A DNA stretch of 6,297 nt from an uncultured Eubacteriales bacterium (lineage in GTDB: Bacteria; Bacillota; Clostridia; Oscillospirales; Acutalibacteraceae), in assembly GCA_900313475.1 (NCBI GenBank), contig OMRJ01000275.1:1-6297 (forward strand), given 5' to 3'. This document shows positions 1-5,817 of this stretch, piece by piece. A program made the position numbers and the translations under genes. The first letter of the stretch is position 1. The number at the start of each line of letters is the position of its first letter. The notes below the pieces were generated by a model that did not search any database, had not been told where the DNA came from, and saw only the letters and a program-made list of their open reading frames with translations.

Positions 1-873
1 AAGAAAAACATCATCCATTTTTCCTTTTATTATTTCAAAATCCGTAAATGTCTGCGGGTGCGCCGTAATAAGCTCACGCGCTGCAGCGGTATTCGGTACG
101 GTAATACGAAACGCGCCGCCGGTGCGTTCATACGGCACTCCGAGAGCCTTTATTTCCGATTCACTGTCGGTATATACCGTGATAAAATCACCCGTGTATC
201 TGTTTTTCAGTTCAAGCGGCGTCCCCTGCGCCGCAATCGAGCCGCTGTCGATAATAACTATTCTGTCCGCGTCGGCAGCCTCCTCCATGTAGTGGGTTGT
301 GAGGAATACCGTGAGATTTTCGCTCTTTCTCAATCCGCCGATAACACGCCAAAGCGTTGTGCGGGTTTGCGGGTCAAGTCCCGTTGTAGGTTCATCGAGA
401 ATAAGAATTTCGGGACGATGGAAAAGTGCGCGTGCGATGTCTATCCTGCGGCGCTGCCCTCCCGAAAGCTTTCCTACGGGACGTCTTAAAATGTCTTTAA
501 AATCGAGCAGCTCGGTAAGCTCGCCGAGTCGCAAAGCAAATTGCCCGCCCTTGATGCCGTAGAGAGCCGCGCGGCTTTTAAGATTATCGACAACCGACAG
601 GTTTCCGTCAAGCACCGAATTCTGGAAAACAACTCCGAGTCTGCGTTTTACGCCGCTTGCATCTTCTTCAATTGAAGTGCCGCACAGCGTCACCCGTCCG
701 CTGTCTTTCGGCGTTTGACCGCACATGATGTTGATTGTTGTGGATTTGCCTGCGCCGTTTACGCCCAAAAATGCAAACAACTCACCTTTTTTCACGTTAA
801 AGCTTAAGTTTCGCACCGCGTGAACACTGCCGAAATGCTTGTCGAGATTTTCGATTTCGATAATATTGCTCAT
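1..873 (-). CDS. ABC transporter ATP-binding protein, DrrA/CcmA type (3' end cut by window)
   Basis: ATPase subunit of an ABC exporter, predicted to sit on the inner face of the membrane and power a separate permease, as in drug or antibiotic efflux pumps. The 291 codons visible, read from the minus strand, include Walker A GVNGAGKST at about residues 37-45 (V replaces the usual P), the Q-loop glutamine at about 84, the signature LSGGQ at 136-140, Walker B ILILDE at 156-161, the D-loop GLD at 165-167 and the switch histidine in TTH at 192-194. The last visible residues, KMDDVFL, match the end of the accessory domain in DrrA-like proteins, so only a short tail is missing beyond the left edge. 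The ATG at 873 overlaps the TGA of the upstream tetR gene by four bases (ATGA). A GGAGG lies 12 nt upstream inside tetR, so translation is probably coupled. The permease gene is expected just beyond base 1. The substrate cannot be told from the sequence. Confidence 0.95.
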   Translation of the reverse strand, partial: MSNIIEIENLDKHFGSVHAVRNLSFNVKKGELFAFLGVNGAGKSTTINIMCGQTPKDSGRVTLCGTSIEEDASGVKRRLGVVFQNSVLDGNLSVVDNLKSRAALYGIKGGQFALRLGELTELLDFKDILRRPVGKLSGGQRRRIDIARALFHRPEILILDEPTTGLDPQTRTTLWRVIGGLRKSENLTVFLTTHYMEEAADADRIVIIDSGSIAAQGTPLELKNRYTGDFITVYTDSESEIKALGVPYERTGGAFRITVPNTAAARELITAHPQTFTDFEIIKGKMDDVFL

Positions 874-1469
874 TTTCTTTCGCTGCCTCCGTTGACGGAT
901 TTTTTCGGCGGTGTGCCGTAAATATGTGTAAGTGCCGTAAATTCCATTCTGAATGCCTTTACCAGCTCTGCGTCTGTCATATTCAGTCTGTCGGTATTTG
1001 CGAGAAGTGCAAGCCCGTAGGAATAGAATATCATGTCGCGGTGCAGCTTTGACGCGGTTTCGGCATCGTAACCGTATTCTTCGCATATTGTGCGGATTAT
1101 GTCGGGGAGAAGAATATCATCACGCCGTTTGCCTGTTTGACCGTCTTCAAGGTATATCCATCTGAAAAGCTGTTTTTCCTGTTCGGCAAACCTGACAAAG
1201 CCGACTCCGTAATCGGAATATCTGCTGTGTGTGCCGTCGTTGCGTGCCAAAAGCTCACGCACTCTTTCGGTGTGCTCGCAGATGGCACGGCGGCTCAGTT
1301 CCTCTTTCAACTCGTCCATATTTTTGAAAGAATTGTATATCGGCTGTGTCGAACAGCCTGTTTTCTCGGCTACGCTGCGCGCATTCAGGGCGGAATAGCC
1401 TTTTTCGCGCAACACGTCAAATGCGCCGTTTATAATGCTTTCGCGTGTGATTTTTTTTGCTGCGGGCAT
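870..1469 (-). CDS. TetR/AcrR-family transcriptional repressor
   Basis: One-component repressor of 199 residues, the usual TetR length. The N-terminal DNA-binding domain covers about residues 8-54, with a helix-turn-helix at about 29-48 (ARSVAEKTGCSTQPIYNSF), which is typical of the family. The rest is the helical ligand-binding and dimerisation domain; its segment FVRFAEQEKQLFRWIYL at about 90-106 resembles the WHG-type C-terminal domain. The start is supported by GAGGTGA at 1474-1480, whose GAGG core lies 7 nt from the ATG. A consensus promoter and a perfect palindromic operator lie immediately upstream, so autoregulation is very likely. The four-base overlap with the downstream ABC ATPase gene implies the repressor controls its own exporter and is released by a pump substrate. 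That functional link is inference; the ligand is unknown. Confidence 0.94.
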   Translation of the reverse strand: MPAAKKITRESIINGAFDVLREKGYSALNARSVAEKTGCSTQPIYNSFKNMDELKEELSRRAICEHTERVRELLARNDGTHSRYSDYGVGFVRFAEQEKQLFRWIYLEDGQTGKRRDDILLPDIIRTICEEYGYDAETASKLHRDMIFYSYGLALLANTDRLNMTDAELVKAFRMEFTALTHIYGTPPKKSVNGGSERK

Positions 1470-1501
1470 GACATCACCTCAGGGAAAAACTGTTTAAAAT
1501 A

Positions 1502-1533
1502 AATAACACATGTTATCAATAACATGTGTTATT
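1502..1533. promoter_or_regulatory. Palindromic operator for the TetR-family repressor
   Basis: Perfect inverted repeat with 15-nt arms (AATAACACATGTTAT at 1502-1516 and its exact complement at 1519-1533) and a 2-nt spacer. Each arm is itself a near-palindrome around ACATGT, so the site could hold two dimers. It overlaps three bases of the -10 box and covers the predicted transcription start, so a bound repressor would block RNA polymerase. Assignment to the adjacent TetR protein rests on position and symmetry. Confidence 0.88.
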
Positions 1534-1559
1534 ATATATCCGTTATTCGGTTTTGTCAA
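1531..1559 (-). promoter_or_regulatory. Consensus sigma-A promoter of the tetR-ABC operon
   Basis: On the minus strand, TTGACA (1554-1559) and TATAAT (1531-1536) are both exact consensus hexamers and are separated by exactly 17 bp. Transcription would start near 1524, about 55 nt before the tetR ATG, inside the palindromic operator. Such a strong promoter is expected to be held off by the repressor. Confidence 0.9.
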
Positions 1560-1579
1560 GAAAAAACGTACTGCGGAAT

Positions 1580-1615
1580 AAACCGATCCCCCTCCGCCGG
1601 CGTAAGGGTCGGTTT
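1580..1615. terminator. Imperfect hairpin between the two leftward operons, possible terminator
   Basis: AAACCGA-t-CCC at 1580-1590 pairs with GGGTCGGTTT at 1606-1615, giving a 10-bp stem with one bulged T and a GC-rich loop. On the minus strand it follows the DUF-family gene (ending at 1761) and precedes the tetR promoter. No U-run follows directly; six T's appear only about 13 nt later, so it is an untypical intrinsic terminator at best. Bases 1616-1760 show nothing else recognisable. Confidence 0.4.
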
Positions 1616-1760
1616 TACGGCAAAATACAGTTATGAATTTAAACTAAAAGCGGAGAATGAATACATCAACGCTTAAATGAGGCATGATTATGCCGCAAAA
1701 AACACAATGTGATTTCCTACAAGTTTAATAAAAAGTTAAATCGACCGACCGTCCGAATTC

Positions 1761-2327
1761 TTATGCCCACGGATCGTCGGCCTTCGGAGTTTTCACTCCC
1801 GCAAGGAGATATTGCTCCCACAAAAACCATTTGCCGTCGCTGCCGCGCATGCGCAGCTTTATCGGACGGGGGTCGTCCGCGCCGCCGCACGGAATGAACA
1901 GCTTCATATAGCCTGCTTCGGCTGCCGAAACATGATTTGCGTTTACCGTAAGCGTAAAAGGCTCCGACGGGGTATAGCTGTTGTCGGGCGTTGCTCCGGC
2001 AAAGTATGTAAACGGAAGATATGTCTTGCCGTCCCTGAAGCGGTCGTTGAGGAATGATATATCCTGTCCGTTCATCGGGCGCGGTCCGCGAAGCCAATTG
2101 AGCATTTCGGCGCCTATCTGTCTGTCGGCGGCGTATGCGCAAAGTGCGCAAACCGTAAGCGCCGCCGTTTTGAACGGCGTGTCAAGCGATGCTTCGGGCA
2201 GCGACTGCATTTCGGCAAGGCTTTCGGGTAAACGCGCGAATACAAAGGTTTCGCTTTTAGCGCCTGCGGCGGGGTTGGAGGGTGCTCCCTGAGGAGCAGT
2301 ATTTTTCAGTTTGTCAAAAAGTCCCAT
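1761..2327 (-). CDS. Conserved small cytoplasmic protein of unknown function (DUF6935-like)
   Basis: Protein of 188 residues without a signal peptide or membrane segment. It opens with MGLFDKLKN, then an Ala/Pro/Gly-rich linker to about residue 24, then one globular domain with these landmarks: LPESLAEMQSLPEASLDTPF at about 33-52, a small helical Ala/Cys-rich stretch (TAALTVCALCAYA), the motif LRGPRPMNGQD, then DGKTYLPFTYFAGATPDNSYTP, and a C-terminal part with RPIKLRMRGSDGKWFLWEQ ending in DPWA. From memory this pattern matches a family annotated as DUF6935 in gut Firmicutes; the identifier is recalled, not searched. No biochemical role is known to me. The start is supported by AAGGAAG at 2336-2342, 8 nt from the ATG. 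It lies 19 nt after the stop of the upstream lipoprotein gene, so the two are probably cotranscribed. Confidence 0.88.
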   Translation of the reverse strand: MGLFDKLKNTAPQGAPSNPAAGAKSETFVFARLPESLAEMQSLPEASLDTPFKTAALTVCALCAYAADRQIGAEMLNWLRGPRPMNGQDISFLNDRFRDGKTYLPFTYFAGATPDNSYTPSEPFTLTVNANHVSAAEAGYMKLFIPCGGADDPRPIKLRMRGSDGKWFLWEQYLLAGVKTPKADDPWA

Positions 2328-2346
2328 AGTTTTAACTTCCTTTCTT

Positions 2347-3360
2347 TCAGCCGTTACCGAGCGTATGCCAGCTGTCGTTTAGTACGTCATAAGTATAAAT
2401 AAGGTTGTCGGATATCGCGTATAATTTTTCACGGACAAACTGATCGTCGGTGTTTGTTCCTACGGCGAAAATCATAAAGGGAACGCCATTTATCTCCTGT
2501 ATCTCGTTTGTGTAAAGGAGCGACATGTTCTTTTCCTGTGTATAGTATTTGATTTCCTCCTCTTGAAGCAACAGATCATATGCCGTTGCAATCGAATAGC
2601 CGTCAAACGGACCCTCGCTGTATATCGAAAAGTCGTATATCCTGTCTGTTTGTGCGAGACGGCCGTCCATCATCGAAAGCATAGGACGGTATTTGAATTC
2701 GGCGCCGCCTTTTTCCGATACGGTAATCAGAACATCCGAATAGATTTCGCTTATGTTGCATCGCAGAATAAACGGCTCGCCGGTCGTTGTCGTAAAAAAC
2801 GGCGCATCCGTTTTGTCGCTGTAAGTGCCGTCGTCGTTTATCAACGCGCGGCAAACCTTGACCGTGCAGTTTTTGTTTTTAGGAATTACAGCGTATATCT
2901 CCGCACCGTCCGTGTCAAGTATGAACTGTTTATCTGTCATTCGGTTCGTCACCGTGTATTCCGACTCAAAAAATGAATATCTTATCTTGTCCTGTACTAT
3001 CGGCAGCTCGGCGTCACTGTCGACATAGCAAACAAAAGCCACGCCGAGTATGTCGCCGGTAACATCCATGCGTTGACGGATTTCCGCAACGTCGTCAGGG
3101 TATAAAAGATCCAGATCTGTGGGTGCCGGCTCCGTTGTTTCTGCGGCCGGCTGATTAGATATTATGTTTTTCTTTGCCGTGGTATCGACTGCGTCTGTCG
3201 GCTCCGTCGTGACTGACGTTGCGTTCGCTTCAACGGTCGTTGCCGTCGACGCCGTAACGTCGTTATGATTTTCGTCCCTGCATCCTCCGAAAATCACCGC
3301 AGACAGTGTCAGAACAGCCGCAAACGCGGCAAATTTTTTTCTTTTCTCTCCCGTAAGCAT
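2347..3360 (-). CDS. Putative secreted lipoprotein of unknown function
   Basis: Protein of 337 residues with a lipoprotein signal peptide: charged n-region (residues 1-9, GEKRKK), hydrophobic core (10-24), and a lipobox-like IFGGC with the lipidation cysteine at residue 27. Phe at -3 is less usual than Leu. After the cysteine comes a low-complexity Thr/Ala/Glu-rich tether (about 28-82), typical of surface lipoproteins that hold a domain away from the membrane. The remaining 250 residues look like one extracytoplasmic beta-rich domain, with EYTVTNRMTDKQFILDTDGAEIYAVIP in the middle and a repeat-poor C-terminus ending in LNDSWHTLGNG. I do not recognise a named family. The start is supported by GTGAGG at 3368-3373, 7 nt from the ATG. 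The downstream DUF-family gene follows after 19 nt and is likely in the same transcript. A role in envelope sensing or binding is possible but unsupported. Confidence 0.87.
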   Translation of the reverse strand: MLTGEKRKKFAAFAAVLTLSAVIFGGCRDENHNDVTASTATTVEANATSVTTEPTDAVDTTAKKNIISNQPAAETTEPAPTDLDLLYPDDVAEIRQRMDVTGDILGVAFVCYVDSDAELPIVQDKIRYSFFESEYTVTNRMTDKQFILDTDGAEIYAVIPKNKNCTVKVCRALINDDGTYSDKTDAPFFTTTTGEPFILRCNISEIYSDVLITVSEKGGAEFKYRPMLSMMDGRLAQTDRIYDFSIYSEGPFDGYSIATAYDLLLQEEEIKYYTQEKNMSLLYTNEIQEINGVPFMIFAVGTNTDDQFVREKLYAISDNLIYTYDVLNDSWHTLGNG

Positions 3361-3424
3361 GTATAAACCTCACTTTCAATGAGAGTATCGTGTATCATTT
3401 TTCAGTCGACACAATCCCCTTTAT

Positions 3425-3454
3425 ATTTTATCATCTTCGGATGTTTGCTTTCAA
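3425..3454 (-). promoter_or_regulatory. Probable promoter of the lipoprotein/DUF unit
   Basis: On the minus strand, TTGAAA (3449-3454) and TAAAAT (3425-3430) are separated by 18 bp, about 65 nt upstream of the lipoprotein ATG. Each hexamer is one mismatch from consensus. An overlapping GATAAA would give a 16-bp spacer. It is the best match in the gap between this gene and the tRNA. Confidence 0.55.
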
Positions 3455-3501
3455 TACACCTTTTGGGCTATTTCCGCCTGTGTGCCGGCATGTTTCAAAT
3501 T

Positions 3502-3536
3502 AAACGGTTAGGTTCGCATGATAAAACGGTCAGGTT
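3502..3536. repeat. Near-perfect 13-nt direct repeat, 22-bp period
   Basis: AAACGGTTAGGTT at 3502-3514 recurs as AAACGGTCAGGTT at 3524-3536 with one difference. The 22-bp period equals about two helical turns, which would place two protein contacts on the same DNA face. It lies upstream of the lipoprotein promoter and about 55 bp before the tRNA promoter. The rest of the 3361-3589 gap shows no gene. Confidence 0.5.
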
Positions 3537-3589
3537 GTAAAATTCAAAACAAAAAAACAAAAGTCTAATCTTGAAACCGTAAAAAAACG

Positions 3590-3618
3590 TTGACAAATCA
3601 CATGAAAGGTGATAACAT
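3590..3618 (+). promoter_or_regulatory. Promoter of tRNA-Leu
   Basis: TTGACA (3590-3595) is an exact -35 consensus, followed after 17 bp by TAACAT (3613-3618). The distance of 28 nt from the -10 box to the first tRNA base is suitable for a short leader removed by RNase P. Confidence 0.8.
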
Positions 3619-3646
3619 ATATTAGCGTTTCAAAAAGCGTTTCTGT

Positions 3647-3733
3647 GCGGATGTGGCGGAATTGGCAGACGCGCTAGGTTCAGGTCCTAGTGAATGCAAG
3701 TTCATGTGGGTTCAAGTCCCGTCATCCGCACCA
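3647..3733 (+). tRNA. tRNA-Leu (anticodon CAG), CCA encoded
   Basis: Class II tRNA of 87 nt. The acceptor stem GCGGATG (3647-3653) pairs with CATCCGC (3723-3729), followed by discriminator A and encoded CCA (3731-3733). The anticodon stem CTAGG/CCTAG (3674-3678 and 3686-3690) holds the loop TTCAGGT, giving anticodon CAG at 3681-3683, which reads CUG leucine codons. A long variable arm (TGAA at 3691-3694 with TTCA at 3701-3704) is as expected for leucine. The T arm has loop TTCAAGT (3711-3717) with three G-C pairs and two wobble pairs. Its 3' end lies directly beside the mobile-element remnant, so it may mark the integration region. Confidence 0.97.
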
Positions 3734-3734
3734 T

Positions 3735-3780
3735 ATCGAGTATTCATAAGGGATTTGACTTGTGAATACTCGATTTTTTT
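3735..3780 (+). terminator. Intrinsic terminator of tRNA-Leu
   Basis: ATCGAGTATTCA (3735-3746) pairs perfectly with TGAATACTCGAT (3763-3774), extendable by a T-G and an A-T pair, and is followed by seven T's (3774-3780). It begins two bases after CCA and is a classic rho-independent terminator on the plus strand. Confidence 0.92.
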
Positions 3781-3802
3781 ATCTTGATACGGTTTTATGT
3801 AT

Positions 3803-3827
3803 GAGCAGGCGGAATGCCTGCTCTTTT
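3803..3827. terminator. Hairpin terminator at the outer end of the element
   Basis: GAGCAGGC (3803-3810) pairs perfectly with GCCTGCTC (3816-3823) around a 5-nt loop, followed by TTTT on the plus strand. On the minus strand it starts 6 nt past the recombinase stop and is followed by an A-rich rather than U-rich stretch. It works best as a plus-strand terminator, or as a bidirectional barrier between the element and the tRNA gene. Confidence 0.6.
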
Positions 3828-3828
3828 G

Positions 3829-4464
3829 TTATGCCAGCAGCGGCTCGGTGAGATACTCCACGGCAACGCCTTTGCGGGTATCAGCTTTGATGCGCTTCTT
3901 TTGAAATACTTCGGGGATTTCCACATACCCGACAAAGCGGTAGTAGATAACGATTCTCTGCGTTCTGCTTTTGCCTGTACCCTCTGTTTCAAACACATCA
4001 ATGCGGTCTATAAGTTCCCTGAGAAGCGGTGCGGTCAGGGAGTCCATTCTCATGAACCTGCGGATTGCCGAAGTGAAGTTTTCGCGTTCCAGTTCACGCT
4101 GTCCGCACTCGGATAGCTTTTGACGGAGTGTTTTTATCTTTGCTTTCAGTTCCAACCGTTCTACTTCGTATTTGTGAGACAACTGCATAAACCATTCGTC
4201 GCTTACCTTGCCGGTGGCGTTGTCTTCATAGAGTTTCTCGTATAGATTGGATACGGTATCGTTTCGCACGATTGCTTTTTGAAGCTCCTCTTCATCGTGC
4301 TTCTTTTCTCTTAGCAGTTCCTTGTCGGTCTTTTGGGCGAGAAGCTCGGCAAAGGCTTCTTCGTCCGATTCAAGAAACTCTGCCATTCTGTGTAGCTCAA
4401 GCATAACAACCTGTTCAATAGCATCTGCTCTGACATATCCATAAGCACACTCCTTATCTTGCAT
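3829..4464 (-). pseudogene. C-terminal fragment of a large serine recombinase (DUF4368 type, TndX-like)
   Basis: An open frame of 211 codons matches only the end of large serine recombinases of the TndX/Tn4451 class, which are usually well over 500 residues. Visible parts are the region following the zinc-binding section (YVRADAIEQVVMLELHRM, about residues 10-27), a long charged coiled coil (about 40-115, including NDTVSNLYEKLYEDN and WFMQLSHKYEVERLELKAKI), and the DUF4368-like tail (ENFTSAIRRFMRMDSLTAPL through SRTQRIVIYYRFVGYVEIPE) ending normally in a TAA. The N-terminal catalytic domain with the active serine and the recombinase domain are absent; parB occupies that position instead. The first ATG (4464) lies within the last codons of parB without an SD of its own, and the AAGGAG after parB points to an ATG in another frame. 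Translation is therefore doubtful and the protein cannot catalyse recombination. Confidence 0.85.
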
Positions 4465-5347
4465 CGCGGTTATGCTGACGTTCGTAGTCCTGTTTTACGA
4501 GCTTGAGGAGATATGCCTGCATTTCAGCGGGTGTCATAGATTTCGGCACATACTTGCGTATATCGTCCATTGGGATTTTGAGTTTCTCTACCTGATTCGG
4601 TTTCAGCTCGTTCATGATTTCGGTCACAGTATCATAGTCAAGTGTACCTCCTTCAAATACTTTTCGCATACGGCGAGCTTGTGCGTGGGACGGAAAAGTT
4701 TCGGTTTCATCAATATTGTCAACAATATCTCTCTGTGCTTCTTCACCAAGGAATGAGAGCTCATAAGCCGGAAGCATTTTCATCTTGCCGCCGTCCACAT
4801 ACTCTTGAAGTTCGGGAACAAGATAGGTTAGACGAATAAGGCGTTGGACAGTTCTTCCGCTATCAGTATCAGAAATCAACTCTGCACTCACTTCTGACTT
4901 CTCGACACTCTGTCGAGAAGCTCCTTGATGTCTGATTGCATCCAGCTTCATACGGTAAGAACGAGCCTTTTCCATAAGCGTCAGATTCTCACGCTGACAG
5001 TTGGAATCTACCATCATAACCGTAGCCTCGTCACGGTCGATAAAATGAACAACCGCTGGTACCTCTTTGATTTCAAGAAGCTCGGCGGCGTGTACTCGGC
5101 GGTGCCCGGAAATGATTTCGTATTCTTCGGGCTTGTCCTCCAACGGACGAACGATGATTCTGTTCAAGAGTCCGTATTCTTTGATACTCCCGACAAGTTC
5201 TTTCATAGACTCATCGTCCAGCACCTTATACGGGTGATTCTCAAACGGGTGAAGCTTCTCAATTTTAATGTTCATTAGCTTCGGTTTGGGTTGCTTTAAG
5301 GTTTCTTTTACTACCTTTTCGGCAGACATTTTAGTTTCGTTTTTCAT
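4454..5347 (-). CDS. ParB/Spo0J-family partition protein of an integrative element
   Basis: DNA-binding protein of 297 residues in the ParB/RepB/Spo0J family. The ParB N-terminal (CTP-binding) domain covers about residues 24-120, with IISGHRRVHAAELL at 78-91, in which GHRR (81-84) replaces the GERR of chromosomal ParB, and NCQRE at 116-120, the conserved NxQRE box. A helix-turn-helix region follows at about 155-185 (ISDTDSGRTVQRLIRLTYLVPEL), then a helical C-terminal part (KSMTPAEMQAYLLKLVKQDYERQ). No ParA gene is seen here. In conjugative elements such proteins may aid maintenance or regulate transfer; the role is inferred from the family. The start at 5347 is supported by AAAGGAA at 5356-5362, 8 nt upstream; Met7 and Met25 are weaker options. 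The stop TAA overlaps an AAGGAG that now leads into the truncated recombinase. Confidence 0.9.
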   Translation of the reverse strand: MKNETKMSAEKVVKETLKQPKPKLMNIKIEKLHPFENHPYKVLDDESMKELVGSIKEYGLLNRIIVRPLEDKPEEYEIISGHRRVHAAELLEIKEVPAVVHFIDRDEATVMMVDSNCQRENLTLMEKARSYRMKLDAIRHQGASRQSVEKSEVSAELISDTDSGRTVQRLIRLTYLVPELQEYVDGGKMKMLPAYELSFLGEEAQRDIVDNIDETETFPSHAQARRMRKVFEGGTLDYDTVTEIMNELKPNQVEKLKIPMDDIRKYVPKSMTPAEMQAYLLKLVKQDYERQHNRDAR

Positions 5348-5361
5348 TCAACATATTCCTT

Positions 5362-5451
5362 TCATATTTCATTTTTTTGTCTGCCGTCTCCTGTAGAAAA
5401 TTGTGTATAGAAAAATATGATTGAAACGGCAGTTTGGTTTGTGTGTTTCAT
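5362..5451 (-). CDS. Small 29-residue ORF between mobC-like gene and parB
   Basis: A short frame begins at ATG 5451 and ends in TGA at 5362, encoding 29 residues: Met-Lys-His-Thr, a central hydrophobic/aromatic stretch VSIIFFYTQF, and a polar tail STGDGRQKNEI. GAAAGG at 5460-5465 lies 8 nt upstream of the ATG, a good SD position. It starts 21 nt after the preceding stop and ends 14 nt before the parB ATG, its stop overlapping the parB SD, so it fills the gap in operon style. Translation of this frame could feed ribosomes to parB (leader-peptide role), or it may be a small protein of its own. I do not recognise a family. The stretch is too short for a transmembrane helix. Confidence 0.55.
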   Translation of the reverse strand: MKHTNQTAVSIIFFYTQFSTGDGRQKNEI

Positions 5452-5472
5452 AATTACTGCCTTTCAATGTTG

Positions 5473-5817
5473 TTATTTACGGTCTTCACTGTAGTGTGCT
5501 TCTGCAAATAATCCTTTGTAAAGAATTTCGCAATCGTACTCATTCAACTTTTTTGAAAAGTCATGGTATTTGAATTGTGTTGCTTCGGACAAATTATTAT
5601 GGCTGAGCCAAATATGATCCACATTAATTTGCAGTCTCAGCATTAACCTTGTAATTTTGAAAAAGGTCTCCGGCGGCTTTTCGTAGACAATCATGTCATT
5701 TACAAGCCAATGCAGAACTGTTTTCTCAGGGGCGTTGCATAGTTTGCTGAGCTTTAAGAAATACTCCTTTTCGGCTTTTGTCATCCGAACAGGGACATAG
5801 TGCTTTCCGTTTCTCAA
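5473..5817 (-). CDS. Second MobC-like ribbon-helix-helix relaxosome protein
   Basis: Protein of 114 residues. The N-terminus (about 6-50) fits a ribbon-helix-helix fold: a short beta strand YVPVRMT, helix KAEKEYFLKLSKLC, then APEKTVLHWLVNDMIV. It is followed by YEKPPETFFKITRLMLRLQINVDHIWL, which has the layout of MobC proteins, where a PPE-like segment precedes a helix ending in N-x-x-x-I. MobC proteins bind oriT next to the nick site and help the relaxase melt the DNA. The ATG at 5817 overlaps the stop of the upstream MobC-like gene by four bases (ATGA), implying coupled synthesis and perhaps a heteromeric complex. The asparagine-rich middle (LSHNNLSEATQFKYHD) and divergent tail make the match weaker than for its neighbour. 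No relaxase gene follows it. Confidence 0.65.
   Translation of the reverse strand: MRNGKHYVPVRMTKAEKEYFLKLSKLCNAPEKTVLHWLVNDMIVYEKPPETFFKITRLMLRLQINVDHIWLSHNNLSEATQFKYHDFSKKLNEYDCEILYKGLFAEAHYSEDRK

Noticed and set aside
58..562. Plus-strand open frames of 143 and 87 codons
   Set aside because: They lie opposite the ABC ATPase gene, whose minus-strand frame carries all ATPase motifs; the plus-strand products look like random Arg/Ser-rich antisense translation.
1681..1693. Short inverted repeat GGCAT/ATGCC downstream of the DUF-family gene
   Set aside because: Only a 5-bp stem, with no T-run on the minus strand after it; too weak to call a terminator.
1717..2151. 144-codon minus-strand frame overlapping the DUF-family gene
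   Set aside because: Arg-rich composition in an alternative frame; the 1761-2327 frame has the SD and the recognisable conserved protein.
3735..3774. Long perfect stem after tRNA-Leu considered as an attachment-site inverted repeat
   Set aside because: The following seven T's and the two-base distance from CCA make it an ordinary tRNA terminator; nothing else marks a crossover site.
4472..5278. Three plus-strand frames across parB
   Set aside because: Antisense shadows of parB with no SD or family resemblance.
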